DNA from: Cardinalis cardinalis
Taxonomy: Eukaryota; Chordata; Aves; Passeriformes; Cardinalidae
DNA length: 64,000 nt
NCBI GenBank assembly: GCA_014549065.1
Contig: JACDOX010000017.1
Location: 6,316,808-6,380,807, forward strand
Reading direction: 5' to 3'
Part shown: piece by piece, positions 1 to 13,023 of the stretch
Layout of the letters: the number at the start of each line of letters is the position of its first letter
Position numbering within the stretch: position 1 is the first letter of the stretch
Notes under the pieces: model-generated
What the model saw: only the letters and a program-made list of their open reading frames with translations
The model's database searches: none
Told to the model about the DNA's origin: nothing
Made by a program: the position numbers and the translations under genes

Positions 1-2585
1 AAGTAGCTACCTATTGATTTTTCCTTCTCCTTTAAAACCATCATGCCTTCTTCTAATATTTTACTTAAATACCTAGTGTAAAGGACTGGAAAATAGTACA
101 TGGATATTTCAAAGAAACTCATCAAGTCTTAAGAATAGTTAATTCTCAATCAAGAGACATACATTTCCTTGTGTTTCATGAAAAGTATAAAAGAAATTAA
201 ATATCTTAAATTAAATTCCCTTTATTCATTAAAGAAATAAAAATTCAGAAGGACACTGTGAATTAATATATCATGTTATAATCAATATCACATTAAAATA
301 GTTGATTTTTTTCACATGTAAGGAACTTCTAGAACTATAGTAGCCTTAGTACAATTTCTGGGCATAAGCATTTTAAAAGGCACATATTAGAGCCATTCAA
401 TTATGAAGACAGACAGCAGTATTTTTAGCAAGACCTTTCTAGGAAGTCATTTAAGATATATTACACATAGGTGCCCAGAGTCCTGTCATATATCTTGAGC
501 ATGGACAATATGTCTGCAAGAATGCTGCAGTTTCATGACAATTTCTCAAATTCTATTCATGGCTTTAATAATATCCCCATTTTTAAACGATATCAGCTAT
601 TTTGGCCTTCACAGTCCTGTCATTTTCTTTAAAAGTTAATTTTAAAAAATGGCAGCATAGCTCTTAACAGAGAGAAGTCTTTAGAATTATTCTTTCTTTA
701 ATGCTCCTCTCAATACTGATCAAAAAGCCATGAATGCTTGGACGGAGGAGCTCCAGCCTTTATGGCTTCTGCTAATTCCGTAGGAGGCAGTTCTCAACAC
801 ATGACATTAACCTGCTGTCTTCTTTAGGTTCACAGACAGCTGCTCATGGTTTGATAGCTTATGGTGCATTTATTACCTTCTCATGGGCCTTTATACCATG
901 TAAGGTCTGTGCTGTGTTTGGTTAACTTTCTGCAAGTTTTTAGTCTAGTTGCCAAAATCCTAATCTTGAGTACCACTAAATTATTTGCTCTGCCCAAAAA
1001 AGAAGACCAGTGGTGAATATTACTAGCATTTTGTTCCATTATCGGTAGACAAAATTCATATCCTCCTTCTGGTGATAGCACAACTCAGTTGTGATTGGTC
1101 TTTTGGCCAGTTGCTCATGCATGCTTTTGTAAAAGAACTGTTCAAATTGTTNGCAATGAAATCCAAACCTGCTGACATGTTAATTATGGAACCTCCACTT
1201 GGGCCCTTTAAAATTTTCTCCATGATCCTAGGCTGAGTGACTGTGAGCAGATTTACGATTTCAGGTTGAAATTATGCTGAACGCAGAGTTTTCNTATCAT
1301 TCATGTGAAACCAAGCACATCTTAGCAATTTGGGATGAATTTTATTACATACTCTTCCAAAGGTTCAAATATGAATGTCAAAGAAAAGCCAGTAAGAGTA
1401 AAAAGAGACAAGAGATCACATAAATCTCTGGAGACATAGTGATGGTCTTTTTCACAAACAAGTAGAAAGATCCACAAAACTGTAATATTCAAGAGTTGCC
1501 AACATTATGTAGTTCACAATTTTCATAGCATTTACTCTTGGTTTTGGTTAGAGGGTGTTTTTGCTCACAATCTGTTCGTCTGCTTCAAATGACCAAAACA
1601 CTCACTGCATTCTTCTTGTTATTGTTGTGATGCCTGGAGTCCTTTTGCTTAGGTGCAGCACGCTTACAGCCTAGGCAAGCACACAGAAGGATTTTACCAT
1701 TTCACATGGCTACAGACCATCAAAGGTGTACTTTTCTCTCCATCAGGCAAGATGATGGCCCCTTCACCACTGATATATAATCAGCTAGGGAATTAAAAAG
1801 CCTGACAACAGGAGATGAGATTTTTGAAGGCAGAACAAAAATGTGATCACACAGCATAGAGGCAAACACTGAAGAGAAAGGATATAGGGCATAAAATGCA
1901 GGAGGAGTCAGAAGACAGCCATAAAGAGCATGAGAGACAGGAAAATTCTAGGAGTGGAAAAAGGAGTCTGCCTGGGTGGTGAGGATGCTCAAAAATGGTG
2001 TCTGGAAAGAGAAAAGTGCTGCTAGAAAAGGCACACGAGAGAGCTCAAATAGTGATCTTAGCTTCTCTTCAGAGGAGTCTGGCAAAAAATTGCACAGTAA
2101 GCACACATTGTGTCATTTACTTCATCTTGGAAGCTATTACTGTGACCAAGGTCTTAATCTGCTACCTAATGAGATGCTAACCCTCATGAATGAGCAGCGA
2201 TTTCAAACATTTTCTGCTTCTCACTAATTATTTTTCTCACTAGTATTCACTGCATTGATTCTAGAAATTTTTCTTAGCTGTGATCTAGTCTTCTGCTGGC
2301 ATAGCAGAAGACTATCCCAGCAGACTAATATCTTTTTTTAAGTGGGAGCAATTTATTATTTCTTTCCAATCCAGCAGCAATTAATGAACCCAATGAAGAA
2401 AACTTTGAACAAGTTTTTTTTCTCTATGAGCTTCTCTAGCGGTTTAGGGTAAAAAAATTGAATCTGTAAAGGTGTCTAACAGAGAACATTTTGATTTGTT
2501 CACAAACTGTCTCAACATTATTTTGTCTCATGTAAGTAAAGATAAATAAAACTTTTCTTTGCTACTTCTCTCTTCTGCTGGCCAG
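1..2585. other. AT-rich intron-like sequence, no certain gene
   Basis: This stretch precedes the candidate coding exons and is probably intron of the same gene, if that gene is real. I find no repeat family that I recognise. A pyrimidine-rich acceptor followed by a short open segment and a GTAAGG donor at 828-899 is described under findings. An open frame at 1976-2227 (83 codons) has no pyrimidine tract in front of it and is not supported as an exon. A 12-bp perfect hairpin lies at 2286-2314. Confidence 0.5.
2286..2314. repeat. perfect 12-bp inverted repeat, 5-base loop
   Basis: The left arm TAGTCTTCTGCT (2286-2297) and right arm AGCAGAAGACTA (2303-2314) are exact reverse complements separated by GGCAT. 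No transposon ends or target duplication are visible. I infer a local template-switch origin; the element could also form a short hairpin if transcribed. Confidence 0.85.
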
Positions 2586-2681
2586 GGCCAATATTATATT
2601 TCCCATCATTTACCAGATCANGTCCAGTTTGATGAAGACATCTCAGATGACTACTACGGGGAAAAGAACATTAACAATAAA
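2586..2681 (+). CDS. candidate internal coding exon, gene not recognised
   Basis: The exon is bounded by a strong acceptor (long pyrimidine run ending in CTGGCCAG, last base 2585) and a donor at 2682 (AAA|GTAATA). Its length is 96 bases. Reading with one carried-in base (G|GCC) gives 31 open codons and leaves two bases (AA). The next candidate exon at 2959 needs exactly two bases, so the splice phase fits. The predicted segment is hydrophobic at first (ANIIFPIIYQ) and then Ser/Thr/Lys-rich. A second frame starting directly at GGC is also open (GQYYISHHLPD, then acidic, with DISDDYYGEK), but it does not join in phase to the next exon. The choice of frame is therefore an inference. I recognise no family. 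One N lies inside the exon at 2621. Confidence 0.3.
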
Positions 2682-2958
2682 GTAATAACAACATAATGCT
2701 TGTTACTGACCAAGGGATAGCATTGAGACTATTTTTAAATGCAGATTTGTTAGACTTGTGATGGATTAACTTGCTGTCTGTGAACTGCTTGATCTCCCAG
2801 GTTCAGACATGTTTCTCTAATTAAAAAGTGGATATGAAAGTCAAACATTCTGCATTTGACAAAAGGGGATGATTTTTTGTTAGCTGCTTATTAATGTTGA
2901 GAGAAACCATATGGAGATCAGACTTCTGACTGAGAAGCATTTCATTTTCACTTCCTAG

Positions 2959-3130
2959 ACAAACCACAGCTCAGTCTGGAAGTGGTGCAAATGGTGATAG
3001 TTCTCAAGCTGAACAGGAAGAAGAAAAGGAAGAAGTAAAACTGACAAAAATTTTAAACACAGCCCTGGAGGAATCTGCCAAACGTGATACGTTCATAAAA
3101 ATCAACACTTCATTCAAAAATAATAGATAA
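2959..3130 (+). CDS. candidate terminal coding exon with stop, gene not recognised
   Basis: A good acceptor (TTTTCACTTCCTAG) ends at 2958. With two bases from the previous exon, the frame is open for 57 residues and stops at TAA 3128-3130. It begins QTTAQSGSGANGDSSQ, continues with an acidic Glu/Lys stretch (EQEEEKEEVK), then an amphipathic helix-like part (LTKILNTALEESAKRD) and a basic tail ending SFKNNR. The Glu-rich and helical composition looks like a charged C-terminal tail of an intracellular protein, but I recognise no domain. In another frame the exon is open for about 45 codons, so the frame rests on phase agreement with 2586-2681. It is the 3' end of a gene whose other exons lie to the left of the window, if real. 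Confidence 0.38.
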
Positions 3131-3785
3131 AATTTCTGGCTAAACATTGTATTTTCTACCATATTTCCCCACAACTACCAACTCACATGATGCTGCTTCA
3201 GATTTGAAAGCACTTAGCAGAGATGTCTTTAACAAAGAGGAATCCTTAATTTTATATGTATTCAACTAGGGCAGCCTAAATAATCCCCTCAGTGAGAGGA
3301 ACCAGGACATGGGTCCATGACAAGCAATACCTACTGTAGAAATCACAGAAAAGAAAGGGAGCAGTGGAGGGAGGCAGCAGCCTCCATGCCAAGCCGTTTG
3401 TATTGATTGGAGAACCGAAAGGTGAATTGCTCAATAAGAACAGCAGTTAATCTGTGCACTAGTGACAGAGAACCAACTCTGATTTTACATGTGGGTCTGT
3501 TGCAACATGAGAATTACACAACTCTTGGTGGGGGAAGGGGGAAGAAGAATTTTATTAACTCAGATAAACTATACTGACAGAGAAAGCAAATTTGATTTGA
3601 TTGTGACACAAATACCCACTTTATCTGTCAACACAAGGTAAAAAATAATTAGAAATGGGTATTATTACAAAAATTGATCTTCTGTGTAATTTATTTGTAG
3701 CTCATAATTCTGTACTACTGAACATGCTGTGCTGTTTTCTCCCTCTCATCTCCACCTTTTGATTAATAAACTTGCAAAAAGTCTG
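3131..3785 (+). other. possible 3' untranslated region
   Basis: This AT-rich non-coding stretch follows the stop codon and runs to a canonical AATAAA at 3765-3770. About 15 bases later comes a GT-rich segment (GTCTGAGTTGTTAT) of the kind found downstream of cleavage sites. The UTR length of about 640 bases is ordinary. The assignment depends on the coding exon at 2959-3130 being real. Confidence 0.3.
3765..3770 (+). promoter_or_regulatory. candidate polyadenylation signal AATAAA
   Basis: The hexamer lies about 635 bases after the TAA of the candidate terminal exon, with an A-rich cleavage area (CTTGCAAAAAG) and a GT-rich element just downstream. The hexamer is frequent by chance in AT-rich DNA, so its support is its position after the exon. 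Confidence 0.35.
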
Positions 3786-4725
3786 AGTTGTTATCTCAAT
3801 GACATTCTCAACTTNTAATTATTCTGATCAGCTCTGAAATTAATATTTTGACTCATTTTTTTTTTCAAACTACCACATGATGACTCCTTTTATGATTAAT
3901 GAACACAAGAAACTATTGGGGTATTCCTCAATTTTTTTTGCTGAATGCTGCTTAAAGTTCTAGGGTCACAATCCTNATCTAGCATTGTGGAAACAAGCCT
4001 AGTTTCTGTAATAATCCTTTTCCCTTTGTACAGATTTTATCCAATATTGTGAAATTAGAACAGCCAACAGAACTTCAAAGCTTTTCAGATGAAGCAGATG
4101 CATTTAAACTGAACTTGTATTTTACAATTTTGCTACTAGCGAAAAACCATTTTATTTCTGTGGTCTCATTCCATAGAAATAATCTATGTTCCTAGCAAAT
4201 ATTCATTTATAGGAAAATAAACCAGCAAAATACAGTGCAAAAGGNTGAATATTTTTCAGGACTATGAAAAACAAAGCAAGACAAATGAAAATGAAACACA
4301 GAAGATAATTCCATAGTCTCTGGCTTCATAAAGCAGGGGAACAGAAAANATGCCCAGACCACTTCTCTGCACACATTATAATAAATATCCAGTCCCTTTT
4401 TGATTGTTTTCACTCTCTCTTCCACCAAAAATAATTGATTTTTTTCTTATATATGAGAATAATTGAATTTTTATGGCTCATAACTGCAGCATGATCAATA
4501 CTACAAAATAAGTGCTAGAAATGTGTATATTCTGCATTGACTCAGTTAAACCATTCTTGATATTTTTCTGGGTTGTCCTCAGCATAGCCCTTGCCCTCAT
4601 TCAAAGCGAGCACTGGAGAAATATTAAGACAAAAAAATTTGAAACTGTGACTTCCTCTGNTTTCTCAGACTTGTCCACCCTGCCAAGGAGAGCAATTAAA
4701 CACCTGTTTCTCACTCTCCTGCATG

Positions 4726-4739
4726 CACACACACACACA
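4726..4739. repeat. (CA)7 microsatellite
   Basis: Seven uninterrupted CA units follow GCATG and are followed by GATATAAAT. It is short and likely only weakly polymorphic. Confidence 0.9.
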
Positions 4740-7700
4740 GATATAAATGTATACCAGAGTATATTTAATTAGGAATACCTCTGTTCTNTTATCTCAACTT
4801 TTTGATACAAAGTTTTTCAGCACAGAGATCATGACTTGCAGAGTCTGTGTGCAGCTGTTGCCAAACCCTGTGCCCTGATTTCCCCACATCTGCATTATAT
4901 AGTAGCATTCTATAAATGCACTAGGATTATTGAAACCATCACAGCAAAGAGTCCCTTATTTCTGCAACCAGCATGGCACCAAATCACAACTGTGGATTTA
5001 TAATGCTACTGATTTTATCTATTAGCACCTATAGATTTCATTATCCTACAGAAACAAAGTAAAAGAGTGCAGGCTAAGCCATTTCAAGATTATATCCAAG
5101 AAGGGTATTAAAGAACCATATCCTGAAGTTTTTAAGATCCCAAGGATCCACCTGGCCCCAGGTGCATCCATTCTTCTACACAAAACATTGTGCACATTCA
5201 GGAGTCACTGGGGATACACCAGGGTGATATTTTTTGGTGNAGAGACTATATGGATGTTTTAACTCTAACATCACAACACAAGATTCAAGTTGCCAGTTCT
5301 GCTCCATAGCAGCACTGTTAGTTAAGCAGCTTTAGGTTGAACCAGATATTTTGAACTCTCCCTTGGCTGCNGCTTGAAAAGCACACAGTGAGGCAGAGGA
5401 TACTCAAAATAAATCTTGGCTGCTGTGGTGGCTGAGGAAAGAGTTACACCACTTTATCACATACCCTTTGTACAATGTTAAATCTAAATTAATTAAATAA
5501 ATCAGTTGATGAAATCACCCTATAAATGTGACAGCACATCATAATTCAATGCAGCTGCAAGATCAGGGAGCAGATGGAAGACGTTGGATTTTTCTTTGAG
5601 CTGAAGTGCCATATAGCTGATCCCATTCTATTTCTTTAAAGATTACTACAAGTGCATGTGTACCAAGGGCCTGATTCTGCAGCTGCTTCTTGCACAGTAC
5701 TTCACTGTCAGGGAACTTTCCACAGAAACAAAGCAGCTGCAGAACTATACCTTTCACATTTTGTTCAGTCGTAGAAGGAGAATCCTAGCCTGTGTTACAC
5801 TGGTGAAAATGAGGACAAAAGTTTGCTTTAATTGTAGTTCCTTAAGTAGTGAAATGACCCTTCCTGTTGTCCTCTCATTATACACTGTACATTAAACAGA
5901 GTTCTTTCAACAAGAGTAATTGTTTCCTCTGAAGTTCAAGCTTCAGTACTAACAAGCAATCTGGATTTTTCTCATGACNAGCAGTGCCTCAAACAGAAAA
6001 CAACATGATTTTGGCTGGCTAGAGCTTTATATTCTCAATTCACCTTTACACCTTTCAAAGGGATCGAGGAGGAAGGGAAAATATGAAATAAAAATATTTT
6101 CAAATAGTCAATATGTCCCAAANGAAAACACAAGTGACTTAGAAATTGCTTTAGGAACAATTTAGAGCTGTGTGTAAGGTGGAGCTCCCAGAGCAGGCTG
6201 ACCACCTCAGCCATGGGCCCATGCAAGTGGATTTAGTGCCTGGGGAGCTGCCTGCTGCAAACTGCCAGACTTTTTGTTGTTTTTTTAAAATTCTCTCTCA
6301 AAATTGTATAAAGCTTTTATAAATAGCAAAGGTAATCTTGAAAACATGAATCAGATGGGAGAGGAAGACAAGGGAATCTGAAAAATGCCTATGTACTGTG
6401 CTCCAAAAATGNGAACGATTGCTGTGGAGCACAGGCTAAGACCACTAGAAGACTGGGATAAATCTCCCCTTCTGACTCAAAGCTGGTCTTAGAAATGAGG
6501 ATTAACAGTGGTTAACATATTAAACACCCTCATGAGCATCTGCCCAAACAGTAACTACTAGAGGCAGAGAAAACTCCCCCTGTTTTACTGAGAGCACTGC
6601 TTGCTGGTGCTGATGGGCATGGGCACAGCTTAAGCTGCAGGGGAAGAGANAGAAGGGTGCTTCTTTCCCCACTGAGGTGCCTGGGCACAGGTACTACAGA
6701 GNGTTTCCCAGTTTCCCAGCCTGCAGTCATAGTGTTCAGAAGCCTGCAAAGAGAGGTAATGTATCTGTCCTGAGATGAACACCTATGATCAGAATCAGGC
6801 TGAAAATATAAGGGTTTCCAGAAGCCAGTCTAATAGAACAGGGCCAGTACAGAACTGAACAAGTTACATCATGTTACTCTACCTTCACATTTCCTCTTCT
6901 ATCATACTCNCAAAGTTTATATTGAAAGTTTCAAGGCTCTGTAGACCATTATGCCATTTGTATTACCATTCTGTCTTCCTACTCAGTTATTAAGCATATT
7001 TGAAATCTTAAACTCCGAAAAGCAATCCTTAACACTTAAAGATCTATAATGACTTTTAATGAACACTATCATTACAACTCCAGAACTACAAGCCACAGAT
7101 CCAGAACATTTTCTTTAGTATCAGTTTTCAGATCTCAGACTTACTAGACTACTGTTTATATTAGAGGCTAAAGAGTTATTTTGTTTGTCTTAATTGTGGT
7201 AATCAACAGCTTGTTTGGCAAGACCATAGTACATTGAAGAGAAAATGAAACTGCTTAACAAGAACACCTTTTTCATGACCTAGATAAAATGTCTTGATGG
7301 TTGCTTCTATAAGAGGATTCTAAACTTTATGAGTTCCAGAAAAAAGAAATGAAAATTTTCCTTCCCACAATTTTTTTCTTTTCTTTTTTCCTAGAGNTTT
7401 GAGACTAATGCTAGGTTTTGTTTGCAGCAATAACCTGAAAACAAGACGGTGTTGGGACTGAAATAGTTAATCTGACCTGTCAAAATTATGCCCCTTCATT
7501 TTTGATAATGGTTACACAGATTTCAAAATCCAACCTTTGGTTGAGGTACAACAGAGAGAAGAATGGAAATGCTGTAATTAGAGAATCAACAGAAGCAATT
7601 GCTTCCAACTGTTCATTTCAGCCCCAAACTGTGCNTGATTGCAGAGCTGTCCTCCTACTCTGGTGTAGAAAAGCTTTATAGTAGGCTTCCTTCATNATTC

Positions 7701-10700
7701 AAAATATTGATTTTAGGTTTTTAAATATCTAATCTAACAGTTTGAAATTAAGCAAAGAACACTCCGCCTGATTTGAACTATCTGAACTATCTTAACATGA
7801 TGAATAGCTAGAGATCTCTCTCTTGGCCGATTCATATAAACTCCAAGCTTTACACAATTCAGTTTGAACTCTTTTCCCCATCACTGCTAGAAAGGCTATC
7901 TTATTAACATTACATACATCTACTCATCATTGTGACAGAAAAACAACATGATCATATTTACAGCAAGAGTCACAGCTGTGGGTGTCCCTTACAAAATGAA
8001 ATTAGTTTTGATTTTGTGTCATGCCGATGTTCATTAATGACACGGTTTCTAAGAGGGCAAGATCAGACAGAATGATGAATCATTGTAACAACAATAAATT
8101 AATATCTTAGCCAGGGTCCACATACCTCTCTCTTCTATCTGACATATATTAGATGGTCTTCCTGTAAGGCTGTTGGAATTTGACACTCTGTCCTTCAAAG
8201 AGGAAACTTATGGATTATAAGGATGAAACAATAAATATATATACATAAAAGCATCAAAAAAGGCTCAACACACACTGTTGAACACCTGAATAAAAGTGCT
8301 ATACCAATGGATAGGATGATAACAAGAAAACTCAGCAAAAACTGCATATGGCCCTGTGCATCACCATTTGTGTCTGAAGTATGCTAGAAATAATCTTACN
8401 GTCAGAACTCAGCTAGCTCTGAGAAAGTCTTCAGCTGAATTTGTGAAACAAGTTTGAAATGTTTTATTTTGGAAAAATTACTTCAATATTTTCTGAGAAG
8501 CTTAAAATTGAAAATAATGGAGCCTAAGGTATAAAGTATTTGAGTTTTGCTCTGCATCTGCAAAATGTCTGATATGTTATTGGAAAAGGGATAAATAATA
8601 GAAATTAGTATTATCGCTTAATTTCTCAAGCAAAACTGAATATCTCAAAATACAGGAAAATCTACTTACTTATATGAGGCTAATAACAAAAATGATGCAA
8701 TTTATGAAGAACATAATTTACTACCAGAAACAGCAATACTGGAAACACTGAGATAGTATTAAAATTAATATTTATAGAAGTACTAAAGGCTATGGGGTAG
8801 AGATGTGCACAAATAAGCTTCAGCTTGGCTGCATATATTAAAAAAAAGTTAGAAGATAAAGTTTAAATAAAATTACAAGGAACTCCATTGGTGTCTTTTT
8901 GATTTTCTACCTAGATTATAATTCCAGTAAATATCTTTATGTTTGGAAGTACAGCTTTTCTCCCTCCATGTGCTAAGGAGTATAAGTATTGCAGGTACGC
9001 AATGACGGAAATGTCAAAACTTTTCTCACCAAAGGTTCTTTCTCCAATTATTTATCCTTGATTTAATATATATTAGAATTTTCCCATTTGAATGAATAAG
9101 TGCATTTAGAGGCTATCTCATTGACATTTTTCTTCTCTTTTTTTAATAAATTTACTAACTTTAATTAAACAGTAATATTTGCTCTTCAGAGCAAACTTTA
9201 GACACAAATTGGATTGGTCTAATTCTTGTGAAACTGGTTTTAATGTGCTTTGGATAAGCAATAAAGTGGGACATTAGGTCATAACTTTCTATATTTTTCT
9301 ANTTAATTAGTTTGCTACCAAGAATACAGAATATTTACAGGACTACCAGTTAAAAAACATTTGCCCTTACCGACCAAAAGTAGGGAAACTCATAAGAGAT
9401 GGTAGGAAAATCTATATACACTTATGATCTGATTCATTTTTTAATTCTTACAAAAATAGCAGCACAGTTCATTAGTTTCATTTTACATTGGCCAACTCTT
9501 TAAGCTACTAGGTGACTTAGAACTCTAATTTGTTTCTCATCACAGAGATAAATGGAAGGTCTTTAACTGCACTTTGTTCTCAAATCTGTGTAAAAGTTAA
9601 TGGGCCCCACAGGAATGATCTGCTTACTCTTTAGTGAGGGTCATGGAAAATCTTCCATTTTAAAACTCCTGTGCAGTCGCCATTACTGACACTAAACAAG
9701 TAGTAAAGGTGATGGGGTTTTTTCCTTAAGAGAGAGATGCTACTAAATAGTAGTTTGTGAAACATGGCTTCACATTTACTTCATACCTTTCATAAAGAAA
9801 CACTTGTCAAATTGTGTATAGCTTTAAAAAAGAAAATTATAGGTAGGGTTCATCACCTTGATTTTAAGCTGAGAAAGAATAAAATTGCTGAATTTTGTAC
9901 ACTGAAGGGCTTTGGCAGAAGACTGGCACATAGCACAGAAGATAATCTCCCAAACTTGAAGAGGTCTGCAAACATTAAAATGCAGTCAATGTCCAAACAG
10001 CATTCACTTCTCTTCCTCCACAGGTAGAGATGGCAGTATTCCATTTTCTGAATAGGTAATGCCCTCATCACACCTCATGAGACAAAAAGTTTTATGAAAG
10101 AGGTAATTGCTACTGCTCAGTAGGAGTGGATNGACTAATCAAGGGGGTAGCTGTGCTGAAAGGTGCTGTCCCAGCCACTTATTTCATATATTCTTTTGGC
10201 AAATGAGACAGAAAAATCCATTCACAGAATGAGAAACTACTTCAAGCAGGCATGCTGCAGATTCCAACCAACTTCTTGCAGCTACTAGGAAAACTCTTTT
10301 AGGAATTACAGAACAGTAATAACCCTTCAAAAAGAGGGGAAACTGACAAAAGAGGAAGATATGATAGCCTTTAGGATGGTTTCACATACATGCTAATCAA
10401 AAATAATTTCACTGAAGCCAAGAGATACTTGCAAGCATAGGTAAGAAAGTAGGAAGAGATTAGACTTGTCCTAAGCATGCAGTTACACATTCATTTATCT
10501 TGGTGACATTGCAANTTTGGTCTCAGCACTCCTTCTTGTCCTGCCAGGTCTTTAGTTCTACTATCCAGAAATGCAAAATGCTTCTTAGTGCTGGCCTCTG
10601 AAAACCACTTATGTTAACAATTATGTAGGTNTATGTGCTCACACAAATCTGTGCGATATGAAAGAGAAGTTGGTCTACTAAAATGATTTTGAAAGGAAAT

Positions 10701-13011
10701 TATACAATCATTACCAGTAGAAAATAATTTTACCAAAACAACCAACAAAAAACCCCCACCAAAACAAAAAATCCCNCCCAAACAACAACCAACCAAGACT
10801 CCCCTCAAAACAGTCTTCAGAAAAAAGAAACAAAGACTCTTTTCTACCAAGCCATGGTTAAGGGTACTGGTTTTTTAAGATAATCTAAAAATATATGGCT
10901 AGCTTCTTCTGACAGGCTACATTTCCAATTTCACACATTATATGGGCTTGTNGATCAATGGCTCAGAAATTTCCTTGTTCACCGCAGTCAATTGTGCCCT
11001 GTNGCCTTGTTATGCTATGGCTGGGCAGGCACCCAATTCCCAGCTTGCCACCTCCCTGACAGATGTTATTCCCAGGGATGTTGATAGCTTCTAAAAAAAT
11101 GTCAAATTAAAAGCACTACGTAGTGGTCATCCCACCCAAGAGAAGTTTGAAGGAAACAGAAACTGAAGTGANCTGGCAGTGACCCCACAACCAAGAAAGC
11201 CCATGAGACCAGGGACAAGCTTTCCTGGCAGCCAGGGTGGATGGGAGACATCCTAGAGTGGCCCTGTCCTACAGGGTGCTCCTCAGCAGCAGCTGCTCAC
11301 CACTCTTTGGAGCCATGGATCACTCCCCAGGCCAAGGACTACTTTAAAGACANAGGACCTCCAGGCAAAATCCCAGCTTCCTTTTTGCTCCAGATTGCTG
11401 TGCCAAGGCAGGAAGCCTCCTTCAGCCTGGGGCCCTCAAAGCACATGAGGCTCTCAGCTAAAAGATGAGTACTTATGGCATGTATGACAGAATCTTGGAA
11501 GGTTNAGCCATTCATAGGTACTTCAGAACCTCATACCACTGCGCTTGTTAATCACTGATGAATGGAAGCAATAAGGATAGCATTTTCTGAAAAAACCAAA
11601 CTAATTCACATAAAGAACCAAATACAATCTTTAACAGTAACTAAAACTGTACCCATGGGNCAAACAGGTTTAGGATTTTAATTCCCTATTGTTAAATTCA
11701 CCAAGAATTAGAGTTTGACTTTAAAGTAACAAAGATTTTACGGCAAATGATTGGTATTCAACTGATTTTTCAAAATTGATATCGATTAATTGGGTGCCCT
11801 TTCACTAAATTACCTGAAAGGCATTGTCATCTTCCTCATAAATCATCTTAAGTTGAGGAGGAAAAGCGTCTTAAAAGTCTGTCTTCTCTCTGACACCAGT
11901 GAAGGAAGGAAAGTCAATTTTTCAACATGGAGGTAGAGCAAAATCTCTAGCATGGCAATGAAGGTANACAGTCATAGTGGATCACATACTGAGGAGGAGC
12001 CACATGTTGCAATTTTAAATCCAGGATCAGAAGCCCACACTCTGAGACACTTTCTGATACCACTGTAAACCTCACTGCATTAATCAAACTGTTATAAAAA
12101 TGCAGCAGAGAAGACCTGAATGGTGGCAGCAGAGACAATACAACAGCTGGTTTTGGAGACACAATCAGCATTACAGGCTCTTCAAAACTTTTCAGGTCCT
12201 CTCCAGCTCTTTATAAAGGCACACCAGGCATGTGTGCCAGTTAAGTTGGGTTTTTTCTGCTGATGTGACTCCTACGTTTGCCAGCTTGCAAAGATACAGT
12301 GAAATTGATTTTNGTTTCCTGCTTAATGGCTGTGATGCAAGTGGCACCTGCACACTGAGCAGCAGAGCTCCCCCAGCACTGACCTTTGGCCACAGCACTC
12401 ACGGCTCCAAATGGATCTTGGCAACCTACTCTTTTGTGGAACAGATTATTACCTGATTACTATGGAAATACAGGACACTAGCAGAATATTAGCAAAATAA
12501 AATATAAGCCAATAAATACAGCAGTTGCTTGTTGAAATATAATTTCCAGTGAGGGAAATACATGGCAGTGCAAACAAAACAAAACCTAGGCAGTTTCTAT
12601 TCCCTTTTAAATATTTAGTCTTTGAATCTTCTGGAAAGTTACATTACTGCTTTTGGATTTAGGTTTTTTGGTACTCTTTTTTTCCTAGAATATTGCCAGC
12701 TCCTTTCCCNCCCTGCACCACTCCAAGCGCAAAGCTCTTATTTCTCCCTGACAGACTACTAGCTGAAATCAAACAATCAGTGTTGATTAAGTTTATAAAA
12801 ATGGAGTTCTTAATCTTCTAATCAATATTTTTGTTGAATTGCAACACTATAAATTTTCTTGGTCATTTACTTTAGCCCCCTTCCCATAAGAAGTAACCCT
12901 TCCCAACTAGTAGTTAGGGATGTAACCTATTCATACATTAAAATGATCTATTACCCAAGTCCCCAGGGTGCTGTTTTCTGTAATAGATGTTTAAGTACCA
13001 TACCTTATATG

Positions 13012-13023
13012 CACACACACACA
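13012..13023. repeat. (CA)6 microsatellite
   Basis: Six CA units are followed by TATGGATAGATAAATC, which contains a short GATA-like run. Confidence 0.85.

Noticed and set aside
1951..2091. Possible exon ending in ACA|GTAAGC, with an open Lys/Ser-rich frame
   Set aside because: The upstream AG is preceded by purine-rich sequence with no pyrimidine tract, and the phase does not join to the exon at 2586.
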